This document shows positions 26,412-35,566 of a stretch of DNA of 64,000 nucleotides, one piece after another. Every line of letters starts with the position of its first letter. The first letter of the stretch is position 1. The notes under the pieces were generated by a model. It made no database searches and had not been told where the DNA came from. It was given only the letters and a program-made list of their open reading frames with translations. The position numbers and the translations under genes were made by a program. The stretch comes from Anaerobutyricum hallii DSM 3353. Lineage in GTDB: Bacteria; Bacillota; Clostridia; Lachnospirales; Lachnospiraceae. Where the stretch lies: assembly GCF_000173975.1 (NCBI RefSeq), contig NZ_ACEP01000064.1, positions 124,001-188,000 on the forward strand, read 5' to 3'.

Positions 26412-26469
26412 AAGTATGTCATGCATTGCATGACGCGCATCTCACAGCAAGAATGCTGGGACATTCTTG
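26412..26469 (-). repeat. Dispersed 57-bp repeat, copy 2
   Basis: Reverse-strand copy of the repeat at 6049-6104; the two share GAGATGCGCGTCATGCAATG exactly. It lies just after the fibronectin-P60 gene. Apart from it, 26369-26688 holds only AT-rich DNA and a small hairpin (ACGGTA/TACCGT at about 26640-26662) before the next gene. Confidence 0.8.
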
Positions 26470-26688
26470 AATCTTAAATAATGTATTCTGATAAAAGCTG
26501 TTTTGAGATTCTGTTATTTTTTCTTGAATTGAAGAAGAAAAGTAGAAAAATAAATAGAACCAAAGAACAGAAATTCACAGGCAAAGTAAAAAATAGTTTA
26601 TGTTCAGTATGGCAATTTCGTGGTAAAATACAAATAAAAACGGTAGAAGGCTATTTTACCGTAAAGTGAATGAAATGAGGAGGGCAAA

Positions 26689-27342
26689 ATGAAAAGAAGG
26701 ATTGATGCCCATGTAGTGATGGAGAAGCTTGTTCCACGGATTACGGAAGAGTATCGAAAGATTTATGACATCCCGGAGAATCATGAGAGCATGGCTATTT
26801 TTTCGGCAGACTGCGAGGATGTTATGTGGCTTGCAGTGGATGATGCGACTAAGAAAGCCAAGATTAAAGTTATTCAGATTGAGACGGTTTATGGCGGAGT
26901 GGATTATTCGTGGAGCAGATATGGCGGAGAGATTACGGCGATTATTTCCGGCGAGAAAGTTGCAGATGTGAAGAGTGGACTTCAGTATGCAAAGGATTAT
27001 ATAGAGAATAAGTCGGGAAATTATTCTTTAAATGAAGAGGGGACACTTGGCTATTATGTGGATTATGTACCACGGATCGGAAAGTATTATCAGGAGTCTT
27101 TGGGACTTAGTGAGGGAACTTCTATTGCCTATCTTGTATCTGCACCGGTGGAGAGTATGTATGGACTGGATAAAGCGTTAAAAGCAGCCGATGTGAAGAT
27201 TGCAGAATTATCCGAGATTCCTTCCCGTGTTAATACAGGTGGCGCGATTGTATATGGAACGGAATCGGCATGCCGCTCTGCAGTTGAGGCGTTCGCAGAG
27301 GGTGTGGAGTATTGTGCGTTTCACCCAATGGATATTGAGTGA
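26689..27342 (+). CDS. EutL-type microcompartment shell protein (tandem BMC, copy 1)
   Basis: 217 residues, the EutL length, two permuted BMC domains in one chain (BMC-T pseudohexamer trimer). Matches to EutL are FSADCEDVMWLAVDDATKKA, AYLVSAPVESMYGLDKALKAAD and GTESACRSAVEAFAEGV. EutL trimers form gated pores in the facets of the ethanolamine microcompartment shell. GAGGAGGG is 5 bases before the ATG. No other shell, signature enzyme or regulator gene is nearby except its paralogue 181 bases downstream. Confidence 0.9.
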   Translation: MKRRIDAHVVMEKLVPRITEEYRKIYDIPENHESMAIFSADCEDVMWLAVDDATKKAKIKVIQIETVYGGVDYSWSRYGGEITAIISGEKVADVKSGLQYAKDYIENKSGNYSLNEEGTLGYYVDYVPRIGKYYQESLGLSEGTSIAYLVSAPVESMYGLDKALKAADVKIAELSEIPSRVNTGGAIVYGTESACRSAVEAFAEGVEYCAFHPMDIE

Positions 27343-27523
27343 TTGAGCAGGATATTGCTTATGTTACATACATGATATGCATATAAGTGTTATGAATGTA
27401 ATCAGGTATTAAAGTGATACGGTGTTATAAAAGGCAGAATACATTATTTAGAATGATTATTGAAAATATTGTGATGTTTAAAATGATAATAAAAGTTCTG
27501 TCGGAAGCGAAAGGATTTTGTTT

Positions 27524-28177
27524 ATGAAAATTGTAAAAATGGAAACGCATATGCTCAGCCAGAAAGTCATTGCGAATGTGACACCAGAGTTTGCGCGTGT
27601 GTATAATATACCGGAAGGACATACGAGTGTCGGATTTTTCTCGGCAGATAATGATGATATTGGTTATCTGGCAGTGGATGATGCCAGCAAAAAGGCAAAT
27701 ATCAAGCTGATTCACGCAGAAACATACTATGGAGGAACAACATGCTCCTGGAGTAAATACGGCGGCAGTGTATTTGTATTGTTTTCCGGACCGAAGGTAG
27801 AAGATGTGAAGAGTGGACTTCGATATGTAAGAGACTTTATCGAGAATCATTCGGAACTTTGTAACTTTGACGGGGATGAGGGAACCGCATTTTATGCACA
27901 GACGATTCCAAGACCGGGAAAGTATTTTCAGGAATGGTGTGAGCTTAAGCCTGGCGAATCTTATGCCTATCTTGTTGGTGGCCCGATTGAGACAAACTAT
28001 GCATTAGATAAAGCATTAAAGGCAGGCAATACCCGCGTGGCAAGATATTGGTATCCGCCGTCACATGCGAATTCCAGTGGAGCGGTTCTTGCGGGAACGG
28101 AATCTGCCTGCCGGGCAGCGACGAATGCATTTGTGGAAGCCTTAGAGTATGCAATAAAGAATCCTCTTGAGGTATAA
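27524..28177 (+). CDS. EutL-type microcompartment shell protein (tandem BMC, copy 2)
   Basis: 217 residues. Same fold and motifs as the gene before it: FFSADNDDIGYLAVDDASKKA, GGTTCSWSKYGG, AYLVGGPIETNYALDKALKAGN, GTESACRAATNAFVEALEYA. About half of the residues agree with copy 1 by eye, so they are old duplicates rather than recent ones. The ATG at 27524 is preferred to an in-frame TTG two codons earlier because AAAGGA is better spaced. It may form mixed shells with copy 1 (inference). Confidence 0.9.
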   Translation: MKIVKMETHMLSQKVIANVTPEFARVYNIPEGHTSVGFFSADNDDIGYLAVDDASKKANIKLIHAETYYGGTTCSWSKYGGSVFVLFSGPKVEDVKSGLRYVRDFIENHSELCNFDGDEGTAFYAQTIPRPGKYFQEWCELKPGESYAYLVGGPIETNYALDKALKAGNTRVARYWYPPSHANSSGAVLAGTESACRAATNAFVEALEYAIKNPLEV

Positions 28178-28197
28178 AATATATTTCAAAAAAATTC

Positions 28198-28226
28198 TGG
28201 ACATTTTTTTTAAGCTGTGGTAGACT
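28198..28226 (+). promoter_or_regulatory. Promoter of the aspS T-box leader
   Basis: TGGACA, 17-base spacer, TAGACT. The predicted transcript would start just before the T-box leader. Confidence 0.55.
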
Positions 28227-28243
28227 GATTAAGATTTGATGTA

Positions 28244-28517
28244 AAGGCGATGACGAAGAGAAGTAGTGGGAATTATCGCTTCCAGAGAGTGGGGATAGCT
28301 GAGAACCCTGCAGAATGAATTCCTGTGAATAACACTTTACCAGCCGCAATCTGAACGAAATCTGTCAATACGGACACAGGCAGATTCCTTAGTAGGTGCG
28401 CCGTGACTGTGCGTTAGACAGAAGTTGGTTTTGAGTGACTGCTTTTCATAAGGCAGTAATTCAGGTGGTACCGCGGAATAATCCGTCCTGAACTAGTTTT
28501 AGTTCAGGACGTTTTTT
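28244..28517 (+). ncRNA. T-box riboswitch upstream of aspS, specifier reads AAC (Asn)
   Basis: Stem I signals GATGACGAAGAG, AGTAGT, CAGAGAG and GCTGAGAA are present, then AGTAGG, and the T-box AGGTGGTACCGCGG (28463-28476), which pairs with the uncharged tRNA acceptor end. The usual specifier context GAAT-NNN-ACTTT occurs at 28327-28338 and gives NNN = AAC at 28331-28333, an asparagine codon, although the gene is aspartyl-tRNA synthetase. Uncharged tRNA would prevent the terminator at 28484. Confidence 0.93.
28484..28517 (+). terminator. T-box terminator
   Basis: 12-bp stem CGTCCTGAACTA with TAGTTCAGGACG and six T. Its 5' strand follows the T-box sequence, so the antiterminator (T-box plus upstream pairing) competes with it. 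Confidence 0.92.
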
Positions 28518-28710
28518 ATTGCATAAGATTTTTATCTTGTGGGCTATTAAAGAAGAAAGATAGATTTCCTTTGAGAATGAAATTGTGACTTTATTCTTTT
28601 TCAGCAAGAAGACTCCTACCTCTAAGATAGGAAATGAATTGTATTTGTTACCCACTTAATTGATAAAAATATGATGAAAAGCTGTATTATAAGAAGGGAG
28701 ATTTAGATAA

Positions 28711-30462
28711 ATGAATATTGCAAACATTTACAGAGACAGGACTCTTGATATGCTTAGCGAAGAAAACGTTGGCGAAACTGTCCGTGTGGCAGGCTGGGTA
28801 GAGAATATCCGTGACCACGGCGGAGTATCTTTTATTGACTTAAGAGATATGTATGGTGTTCTTCAGGTTGTAATGAGAGATACTACTTTATTAGAGGGAA
28901 TTAACAAGGAAGACTGTATTTCTCTTGAGGGTGTGATCGAGCACCGTGATGAGGAGACTTACAATCCAAAGATTCCTACAGGAACCATTGAATTAGAGGC
29001 TCATAAAGTAGATATGCTAGGAAAGGTATATAAACAGCTTCCATTTGAAGTAATGACTTCTAAAGAAAACCATGAAAATGTACGTCTGAAATACCGTTAT
29101 CTTGATTTAAGAAATAAAAAAGTAAAAGATAACATGATTTTCCGTTCTAAAGTAATCAGCTTCTTAAGACAGAAGATGACAGACATGGGCTTCTTAGAGA
29201 TTCAGACCCCAATTCTTTGTGCTTCTTCTCCAGAAGGGGCCAGAGACTATATCGTACCATCCAGAAAGTACAAAGGTAAGTTCTATGCACTTCCACAAGC
29301 TCCACAGCAGTACAAACAGCTTCTTATGGTGTCTGGATTTGATAAATATTTCCAGATTGCTCCTTGCTTCCGTGATGAGGATGCCAGAGCAGACCGTTCT
29401 CCAGGAGAGTTCTATCAGTTAGACTTTGAGATGAGTTTTGCAACACAGGAAGATGTATTCCGTGTAGGTGAGGAAGTACTTACAGCAACATTTGAAAAAT
29501 TTGCACCAGAGGGAAGTGTTGTAACTGCAGCACCTTATCCAGTTATCAGCTACAAACAGGCAATGCTTGAGTTTGGTTCTGATAAACCAGACTTAAGAAA
29601 CCCACTTCGTATCGTAGATGTAACAGACTTTTTCCAGAGATGTACCTTTAAGCCATTCCACGGACAGACTGTTCGTGCTATCAAGGTTTCCAATAAGATG
29701 TCCAAAGGTTTCCATGAGAAACTTCTTAAGTTTGCCACATCGATTGGAATGGGTGGACTTGGTTACTTAGAAGTAAAAGAAGATTTAAGCTATAAGGGAC
29801 CAATCGATAAGTTTATCCCTGATGATATGAAGGCAGAGATTCGTGAGATTGCTAGCCTTAAGGCAGGAGATACCATTTTCTTCATCGCCGATAAGGAAAA
29901 ACAGGCAGCACTTTATGCCGGACAGCTTCGTAACGAATTAGGACAGCGTCTTGATTTATTAGAGAAGAATGCATATCGTTTCTGTTTTATCAATGACTTC
30001 CCAATGTATGAGTATGACGAAGAACAGAAGAAGATTATCTTCACTCACAACCCATTCTCTATGCCACAGGGCGGTTTAGAAGCGTTAACAACAAAAGACC
30101 CATTAGAGTTACTTGCTTATCAGTATGATATCGTATGTAATGGTGTAGAACTTTCTTCCGGAGCCGTAAGAAACCACAACCTTGATATCATGGTAAAGGC
30201 TTTCGAAATTGCCGGATATACAGAGGAAGACTTAAAAGAAAAGTTCGGTGCGCTTTATAATGCATTCCAGTATGGTGCACCTCCACACGCAGGTATGGCT
30301 CCTGGTGTAGACCGTATGATCATGCTTCTTCGCAATGAGGAGAATATCCGTGAGGTTATCCCATTCCCTATGAATGGTAATGCACAGGACGTTATGTGTG
30401 GTGCTCCAAATGAAGTTTCCGAAATGCAGCTTCGTGAAGTACACATCAAGGTAAGAAAATAA
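28711..30462 (+). CDS. aspS: Aspartyl-tRNA synthetase (probably non-discriminating)
   Basis: 583 residues, bacterial AspRS: anticodon-binding OB fold (about 1-105), class II core with motif 2 (FRDEDARADRSPGEF) and motif 3 (GMAPGVDRMIMLL), and a GAD insert (about 290-410). In the OB fold the segment reads RDHGGVSF; this His (residue 36) matches the His associated with enzymes that also charge tRNA-Asn, where discriminating enzymes have Leu (RDLG). The Asn specifier in the leader points the same way. Asp-tRNA-Asn would then be amidated by GatCAB, which is not in this window. GGGAG precedes the ATG. Confidence 0.95.
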   Translation: MNIANIYRDRTLDMLSEENVGETVRVAGWVENIRDHGGVSFIDLRDMYGVLQVVMRDTTLLEGINKEDCISLEGVIEHRDEETYNPKIPTGTIELEAHKVDMLGKVYKQLPFEVMTSKENHENVRLKYRYLDLRNKKVKDNMIFRSKVISFLRQKMTDMGFLEIQTPILCASSPEGARDYIVPSRKYKGKFYALPQAPQQYKQLLMVSGFDKYFQIAPCFRDEDARADRSPGEFYQLDFEMSFATQEDVFRVGEEVLTATFEKFAPEGSVVTAAPYPVISYKQAMLEFGSDKPDLRNPLRIVDVTDFFQRCTFKPFHGQTVRAIKVSNKMSKGFHEKLLKFATSIGMGGLGYLEVKEDLSYKGPIDKFIPDDMKAEIREIASLKAGDTIFFIADKEKQAALYAGQLRNELGQRLDLLEKNAYRFCFINDFPMYEYDEEQKKIIFTHNPFSMPQGGLEALTTKDPLELLAYQYDIVCNGVELSSGAVRNHNLDIMVKAFEIAGYTEEDLKEKFGALYNAFQYGAPPHAGMAPGVDRMIMLLRNEENIREVIPFPMNGNAQDVMCGAPNEVSEMQLREVHIKVRK

Positions 30463-31210
30463 ATTCAAAGTATTTTCAGATATGTTTTCATGCGCTGTAA
30501 TGTTAATGAATGACGTAACTTTTATCTGGACTTTTAATATATTTCCTACAACGTGTTTGAAAAATCTGCCAGAACATTTTTTAAACACGTTATAGCAGAG
30601 AATTATTAGTATTTATACAAATGAAAATGGGGGTTTATCTTTGGCATAGGGTTAATTATGGAAAAATATCTTTTTATGTTATATTTTTCTGTATTTTAGC
30701 GTGCTATAGATGAATCTCCTTTTTTTGTGCGGTTAGTGCAGCCTGCAATGGGCACCTATTCAGAAAAATCAAAAATATCTATAGGCATTAAGTAGTAGTT
30801 TGTTTCAGCTTGATGAATATCGTTTACGAAGCGCTTTTGTGCATTTGTTCAGATGAACTTTTCTATAGATTATGATATATATATCTGTTGGAGCAAAAGT
30901 TATTTTCGAATGCAGAAATAGAATTTATAAATAAACTTTCTTTTGTATTTATGAAAATATATATAAAGAAAAAATATGATTTCAAATGAAAAGATAAAGG
31001 TAAATTTTAATTGCTAAAAAAGATACTTTTTGAGAAAAAATACATAAAAGGTAGAAAAATATGTGTGGAACTTTTAAAAAAGTAACCAAAAAACAAGAAA
31101 AACCGTCAATATTCTTGTTTATAACAATAAAAAACATTTACAAACAAAAGCATTTTTTGGATAATGATATTAACATTTCATGAAGAAAAATAAGTTATAG
31201 GAGGATGAGT
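30463..31210. other. Long AT-rich intergenic region upstream of hppA
   Basis: About 750 bases with no convincing gene. It contains one dispersed hairpin (30550-30591) and, from about 30900 to 31190, very A/T-rich DNA with many A and T runs, which may be a bent or UP-type promoter region for the pyrophosphatase gene. A 13-codon frame after AGGG near 30658 (MEKYLFMLYFSVF) is too short to judge. I see no known riboswitch here. Confidence 0.5.
30550..30591. repeat. Dispersed hairpin repeat (GTGTTTGAAAAAT family), compact copy
   Basis: AACGTGTTTGAAAAAT pairs with ATTTTTTAAACACGTT around a 10-base loop. Located 88 bases after aspS; with its T-rich right arm it could also act as a terminator. Confidence 0.75.
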
Positions 31211-33199
31211 ATGGAACGTTTGATTTATTTTGCACCGGTTCTTGGAATCTGCGCATTGCTTTTTGCGTTTTATCTTACAAAAAAAGTAGGAAAACAGGAT
31301 GCAGGAACAGATAGAATGAAGGAGATTGCAGCATTTATTCATGAGGGAGCAAGAGCTTTCCTTACTGCAGAATATAAGATTCTTGTCGTTTTTGTTGCTG
31401 TATTATTTGTACTGATTGGTATTGGTATCGGTAACTGGGTAACTGCAGTATGTTTCTTAGTCGGAGCATTATTTTCCACTGCAGCCGGTTATATCGGAAT
31501 GAACGTTGCGACTAAGGCGAATGTAAGAACAGCCGCAGCGGCAAAAGATAGCGGAATGAATAAAGCTTTATCTATCGCATTTTCCGGTGGTGCCGTTATG
31601 GGTATGTGTGTAGTAGGTTTTGGACTTTTTGGAGCAGGTGTTGTATATATCCTGACAAAAAATCCGGATGTTCTTTCTGGTTTCTCTTTAGGAGCTTCTT
31701 CTATCGCATTGTTTGCCCGTGTAGGTGGCGGTATCTATACAAAGGCTGCCGACGTTGGAGCGGATCTCGTAGGTAAAGTAGAAGCAGGTATCCCGGAAGA
31801 TGATCCTCGTAACCCAGCTGTTATCGCTGATAACGTAGGTGACAACGTAGGTGATGTTGCCGGAATGGGTGCTGATTTATTTGAGTCTTATGTAGGGTCT
31901 TTAGTATCTGCCATCACTCTTGGTGTTGTTTACGCAAAAGAGAGCGGAGCTATTTTCCCATTAGTTATTGCAGCACTTGGTGTATTAGCATCTGTTATTG
32001 GATGTTTCTTCGTAAAGGGTGATGAGAATTCCAGCCCGCACAAGGCATTGAAATACGGAAGTTATTCTGCAGCAATCGTGGTAATGATTGGTTCTTTAAT
32101 TTTAAGCAAAATGTTCTTCAACGGATTCAAAGAAGCTATCGCGATTATCTTTGGTCTTGTTGTTGGTCTTTTAATCGGTGTAATCACAGAGATTTATACG
32201 TCTGGAGATTACCGTTTTGTTAAAAAAATCGCACAGCAGTCTGAGACTGGTCCTGCAACAACAGTTATCAGTGGTATTGCCGTAGGTATGCAGTCCACAG
32301 CCGTTCCGATTATTTTAATCGCTATCGGAATCATTGGGGCATATTCTTTCAGCGGTCTTTACGGAATTGCTTTGGCAGCAGTAGGTATGCTCTCCACAAC
32401 AGGTATTACGGTAGCCGTAGATGCTTACGGTCCAATCGCAGATAACGCTGGTGGTATTGCTGAGATGTCTGGCCTTCCATCAGAAGTTCGTAACATCACA
32501 GACAAATTAGACGCCGTTGGTAACACAACAGCCGCTATGGGTAAAGGTTTCGCTATCGGTTCTGCAGCCCTTACCGCATTAGCATTATTCGTATCTTACG
32601 CACAGGCAGTTGGATTATTCGAAGAAGGAATCAACTTATTAGATTATAAAGTAATTGTAGGTATGTTTGTAGGTGGAATGCTTCCATTCCTCTTCTCCGC
32701 ATTTACAATGGATTCTGTATCCAAAGCAGCATATAAGATGATTGAAGAAGTAAGAAGACAGTTTAAAACAATTCCTGGAATCTTAGAAGGAAAAGGAAAG
32801 CCAGATTATAAATCCTGCGTAGCAATCTCTACACAGGCAGCATTAAAAGAAATGCTTCTCCCAGGTGTTATGGCAGTACTTGCACCAGTATTTATCGGCG
32901 TTGTACTTGGACCTGATGCGCTTGGCGGACTTCTTGGCGGTGCATTAGTAACAGGTGTTATGCTCGCGATTTTCATGTCAAACTCCGGTGGAGCATGGGA
33001 TAATGCGAAGAAATACATTGAAGATGGACATCACGGCGGAAAGGGAAGCGAAGCACATCGTGCGGCAGTAGTTGGTGATACAGTAGGTGATCCATTCAAG
33101 GATACTTCAGGACCTTCTATTAATATCCTTATTAAGCTGATGACAATTGTATCATTGGTATTTGCACCATTGTTCCTCAAAATCGGAGGATTATTCTAA
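31211..33199 (+). CDS. hppA: Membrane-bound ion-pumping pyrophosphatase
   Basis: 662 residues, about sixteen membrane segments. It hydrolyses pyrophosphate and pumps H+ or Na+. Active-site motifs are [40 protein letters not shown] and, near the C-terminus, DNAKKYIE and [14 protein letters not shown]. The motif [10 protein letters not shown] has Ala where K+-independent enzymes have Lys, so it should be K+-dependent; Na+ or H+ specificity is not certain. AGGAGG ends directly before an ATG at 31205, so the next ATG (31211) is the likelier start. Confidence 0.94.
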   Translation: MERLIYFAPVLGICALLFAFYLTKKVGKQDAGTDRMKEIAAFIHEGARAFLTAEYKILVVFVAVLFVLIGIGIGNWVTAVCFLVGALFSTAAGYIGMNVATKANVRTAAAAKDSGMNKALSIAFSGGAVMGMCVVGFGLFGAGVVYILTKNPDVLSGFSLGASSIALFARVGGGIYTKAADVGADLVGKVEAGIPEDDPRNPAVIADNVGDNVGDVAGMGADLFESYVGSLVSAITLGVVYAKESGAIFPLVIAALGVLASVIGCFFVKGDENSSPHKALKYGSYSAAIVVMIGSLILSKMFFNGFKEAIAIIFGLVVGLLIGVITEIYTSGDYRFVKKIAQQSETGPATTVISGIAVGMQSTAVPIILIAIGIIGAYSFSGLYGIALAAVGMLSTTGITVAVDAYGPIADNAGGIAEMSGLPSEVRNITDKLDAVGNTTAAMGKGFAIGSAALTALALFVSYAQAVGLFEEGINLLDYKVIVGMFVGGMLPFLFSAFTMDSVSKAAYKMIEEVRRQFKTIPGILEGKGKPDYKSCVAISTQAALKEMLLPGVMAVLAPVFIGVVLGPDALGGLLGGALVTGVMLAIFMSNSGGAWDNAKKYIEDGHHGGKGSEAHRAAVVGDTVGDPFKDTSGPSINILIKLMTIVSLVFAPLFLKIGGLF

Positions 33200-33278
33200 A
33201 GTCCTGATTTGTGAGGCTGCGGAGCAGACGAACTCCTGAAGATAAATGGTGTGCATCCCGTCAAATCTTTCTCAAAAT

Positions 33279-33468
33279 AAATTCTGAGTTTGCATAGGCA
33301 GCCAAAGACAGCTCCCAAAGAGAGAGCATACCCTATATTTGTGGCCTCGGAGCAAAGGTTGGATGCGAGCGGTTAAGCGAACATTCAACCTGCAGCGACT
33401 AAAGTCACAAATATAGGGTATGCTCTCTCTTTGGGAGCGTCTCCTTTGCCTGCGGCAATCAGAATTTG
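33279..33468. repeat. Long palindromic element (copy D)
   Basis: A 32-bp perfect inner stem runs from CTCCCAAAGAGAGAGCATAC to the core CCCTATATTTGTG, matched by GTATGCTCTCTCTTTGGGAG. It extends outward through GCAGCCAAAG and to AAATTCTGA/TCAGAATTT at the ends. Centre as in copy A: GGCCTCGGAGCAAAGG ... GCAGCGACTAAAGTC. It follows hppA and fills most of the 33200-33539 gap. Confidence 0.9.
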
Positions 33469-33539
33469 ATTAAACTACTGGAATGCTTTTAAATGTCATG
33501 ATATTATAGTGTTAGAAAACATATAATAGGGTGAGATAT

Positions 33540-33932
33540 ATGAGCGGAGAATTGATAAAGGTAGGTAAATATGATCTTAAATATAATAAAATATTAGACA
33601 TTGATATTGCAGAGTTAGATATATATCGTTCTACAGGATTGCCAGCACATATGGTTAAACGTAAACATTTCAATTGTCTAAAATATATAGATGATATTCC
33701 TGATATTTTGGAAAATCCAGACTACGTGGGAGTAAATCCTAATGAAAAGGACAAGTCCATAGAGTTTGTAAAAAAGTATTCAAAGAATGTTTTACTTGGC
33801 GTGAAGTTAGAAAAAGAGGGGCAATATCTATATATTTCAACAATGTATGAGGTGCAGGAATCCAAGCTTAACAGACGTTTATACAGCGGAAGACTAAAAG
33901 AAATGTCCGTTGACAATGTAAAAAAAATATAG
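33540..33932 (+). CDS. Small protein resembling PBECR-type nuclease-fold domains
   Basis: 130 residues. LDIYRSTGLPAHMVKRKHFN, IPDILENPDYVGVNPN and LLGVKLEKEGQYLYISTMYEV have the look of the phage-barnase-EndoU-colicin-RelE-like (PBECR) domains found in polyvalent phage proteins and toxins, with conserved His/Lys/Arg early and a Ser-Thr strand late. This is a recognition by pattern, not proven. AGGGTGAG lies before the ATG; a GTG three codons earlier lacks a ribosome site. No antitoxin or phage genes are near. Its 3' end overlaps the -35 box of the next promoter. Confidence 0.6.
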   Translation: MSGELIKVGKYDLKYNKILDIDIAELDIYRSTGLPAHMVKRKHFNCLKYIDDIPDILENPDYVGVNPNEKDKSIEFVKKYSKNVLLGVKLEKEGQYLYISTMYEVQESKLNRRLYSGRLKEMSVDNVKKI

Positions 33933-33938
33933 TATATT
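33910..33938 (+). promoter_or_regulatory. Strong promoter before a structured intergenic region
   Basis: TTGACA (33910-33915), 17 bases, TATATT (33933-33938). The -35 box and spacer lie inside the end of the preceding gene. The transcript should begin near 33945. Confidence 0.75.
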
Positions 33939-33944
33939 GTTAAT

Positions 33945-34120
33945 ATAACAGAATATAGTAATACTGAGCATGATTATTTTGAGGTCGGAAATGGTTCCCG
34001 ACACACTCCATAAGGAGTACCTGAGATGATGGATACACCGCCCATCCAAAGTGATTGTGCTTTTTATTATTTAAATCTTGTATTTTCGGATGCATACTCC
34101 TATACAGGAACGGTATGTTC
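33945..34120 (+). ncRNA. Candidate structured RNA or 5' leader upstream of the GH25 lysozyme gene
   Basis: After the strong promoter at 33910 come, in order: AGGT...ACCT (33982 and 34019) enclosing two hairpins, GTCGG/CCGAC (33984-34002) and ACTCC/GGAGT (34005-34018); a third hairpin GATGG/CCATC (34028-34046); a T-rich run (34061-34072); and a fourth hairpin CATACTCCT/AGGA-GTATG (34093-34117). I could not match it to any riboswitch or sRNA class that I know. It could be a leader for the lysozyme gene 180 bases on, or a separate small RNA ending at the T run. The rest of the gap to 34297 has only a possible 23-codon frame at 34249. Confidence 0.45.
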
Positions 34121-34297
34121 AGATGGGACGGAGGAGGAAGTAGAACTACAACAGTGAAAAAAGATATGGAATAAGAGCAATAAAACACAGTTTAAAATAT
34201 TTGGATGGAAGAGTAAAAAAAATATCTACCATAATAAGGTGTTGTAGTATGATTAAAGAAGAATGCAAGATACTTATTAATGAAAGGAAAGAATGTA

Positions 34298-35504
34298 ATG
34301 AAAAACAAAATATCTGGTAAGATAGTGGCACTCTTACTTACACTTATTATAGTAGCCACTTCTGGCATGCCACTTTATGCAAAAGAGACAGGAGATAAGG
34401 CAAATAGTTTCCGTTATGAGAATGGACAGTCAATCGCAAAGGCAGTACCATTTTCTACGCTTTCTCCGAATGCCTGGAAGAAGATAGATGGAAAGTATTA
34501 TAGCGGCGATGGAAGCGTAATTGAAGGAGCTGTTGCAAAGGGAATTGATGTTAGTCACCATCAGGGAACGGTTGACTGGAAAAAAGCAAAAGAGGATGGT
34601 GTGGAATTTGCCATTATTCGCTGTGGATTTGGGATGAATCAGACAAAACAGGATGATGCACAGTGGTTTAATAATGTAAAAGGGTGTGAGGAGAATAATA
34701 TTCCATATGGTGTATATTTATATTCCTATGCCGATACAGTAAAAAAGGCGCAAAGTGAGGCGGAGCATGTACTTCGACTGATAAAAGGCCATACATTAGC
34801 GTATCCGGTATATTATGATATCGAAGAAAAAGCTGTTTTGAATAAATTGACAGCAGAACAGTTAGGGAAAATAGCAGCAACCTTTGTAAATAAAGTGAAA
34901 GCAGAAGGATACCAGACAGGTATCTATTCTAATAAGAGTAATTTTGAGACATTTCTTACGGACAGCCAGTTTAGTCAGTGGAATAAGTGGGTAGCACAAT
35001 ATAATTCAGCAGCATGTACATACAAAGGAACGTATCAGATATGGCAGGCAGCCGATACAGGAACAATCGATGGGAAATGGAGCAGTAGATATCAATTTTG
35101 CCATGAAAACTACCTCATCAAGCGATAACAATCCAGGAACATCCACGGAAAAACCAGCCACATCAGCCACCAAACCTACGACAACTGCAGCAAAAAATAA
35201 TACCAGACCAGCACCTGTAAAACTACGCACCCCTACAATAAAAGTGAAATCTTCTGCAAAGAAAAAGGCACAGATTATATGGAATTTAAAAGGAAACGGC
35301 GTAAAATACCAAGTATATTATTCCACCAAGAAAAACAAAGGCTATAAAAAAGCCGCAACAATAAACTCATCCAAAGGAAAAGCTACTGTAAAAAAACTAA
35401 AATCAAAGAAAAAATACTACTTCAAAGTCCGCTGTTCAAAAACAGTCAAAGGACACACCTACTATAGTGCATACTCAAAAATAAAATCAATCAAAATAAA
35501 ATAA
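34298..35504 (+). pseudogene. Secreted GH25 lysozyme with fibronectin-like tail, broken by a one-base frameshift
   Basis: Signal peptide (about 1-30, IVALLLTLIIVATSG ... LYA), then a GH25 muramidase domain from about residue 85 (GIDVSHHQGTVDWKKAKEDGV, IRCGFG, YYDIEEK, QIWQAADTGTIDG). At about 35070 the sequence GATGGGAAATGG has one base too many: the first frame ends soon after (stop at 35128), while the next frame continues naturally as GNGAVDINFAMK, the expected end of a GH25 domain, followed by a Thr/Pro-rich linker and a type III-like domain (to 35504). Full product would be about 402 residues. The shift is +1, which is not a standard -1 slippery site. The catalytic Asp/Glu residues are before the break. 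Confidence 0.85.
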
Positions 35505-35516
35505 CTCTTAAACAAA

Positions 35517-35534
35517 CTAGAGCGTGTTTCAAAC
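35517..35534. repeat. Half copy of the GTGTTTGAAA hairpin repeat
   Basis: CTAGAGCGTGTTTCAAACAT matches the left arm of the family, with no matching right arm nearby. Confidence 0.5.
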
Positions 35535-35566
35535 ATCCCCCGGAGAGGACCAAAATCACTCAGCAG

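Noticed and set aside
26481-26669. 62-codon frame before the first EutL-type gene
   Set aside because: Lys-rich AT-driven frame, no ribosome site, overlaps the probable upstream control region.
35060-35080. Programmed -1 ribosomal frameshift in the lysozyme gene at GGGAAAT
   Set aside because: The downstream frame needs a +1 (or -2) move, not -1, and there is no clear stimulating stem just after the site.
35070-35504. Separate gene for a fibronectin-like protein
   Set aside because: Its first residues are the conserved end of a GH25 domain and it has no ribosome site or signal, so it is the frameshifted continuation of the lysozyme.
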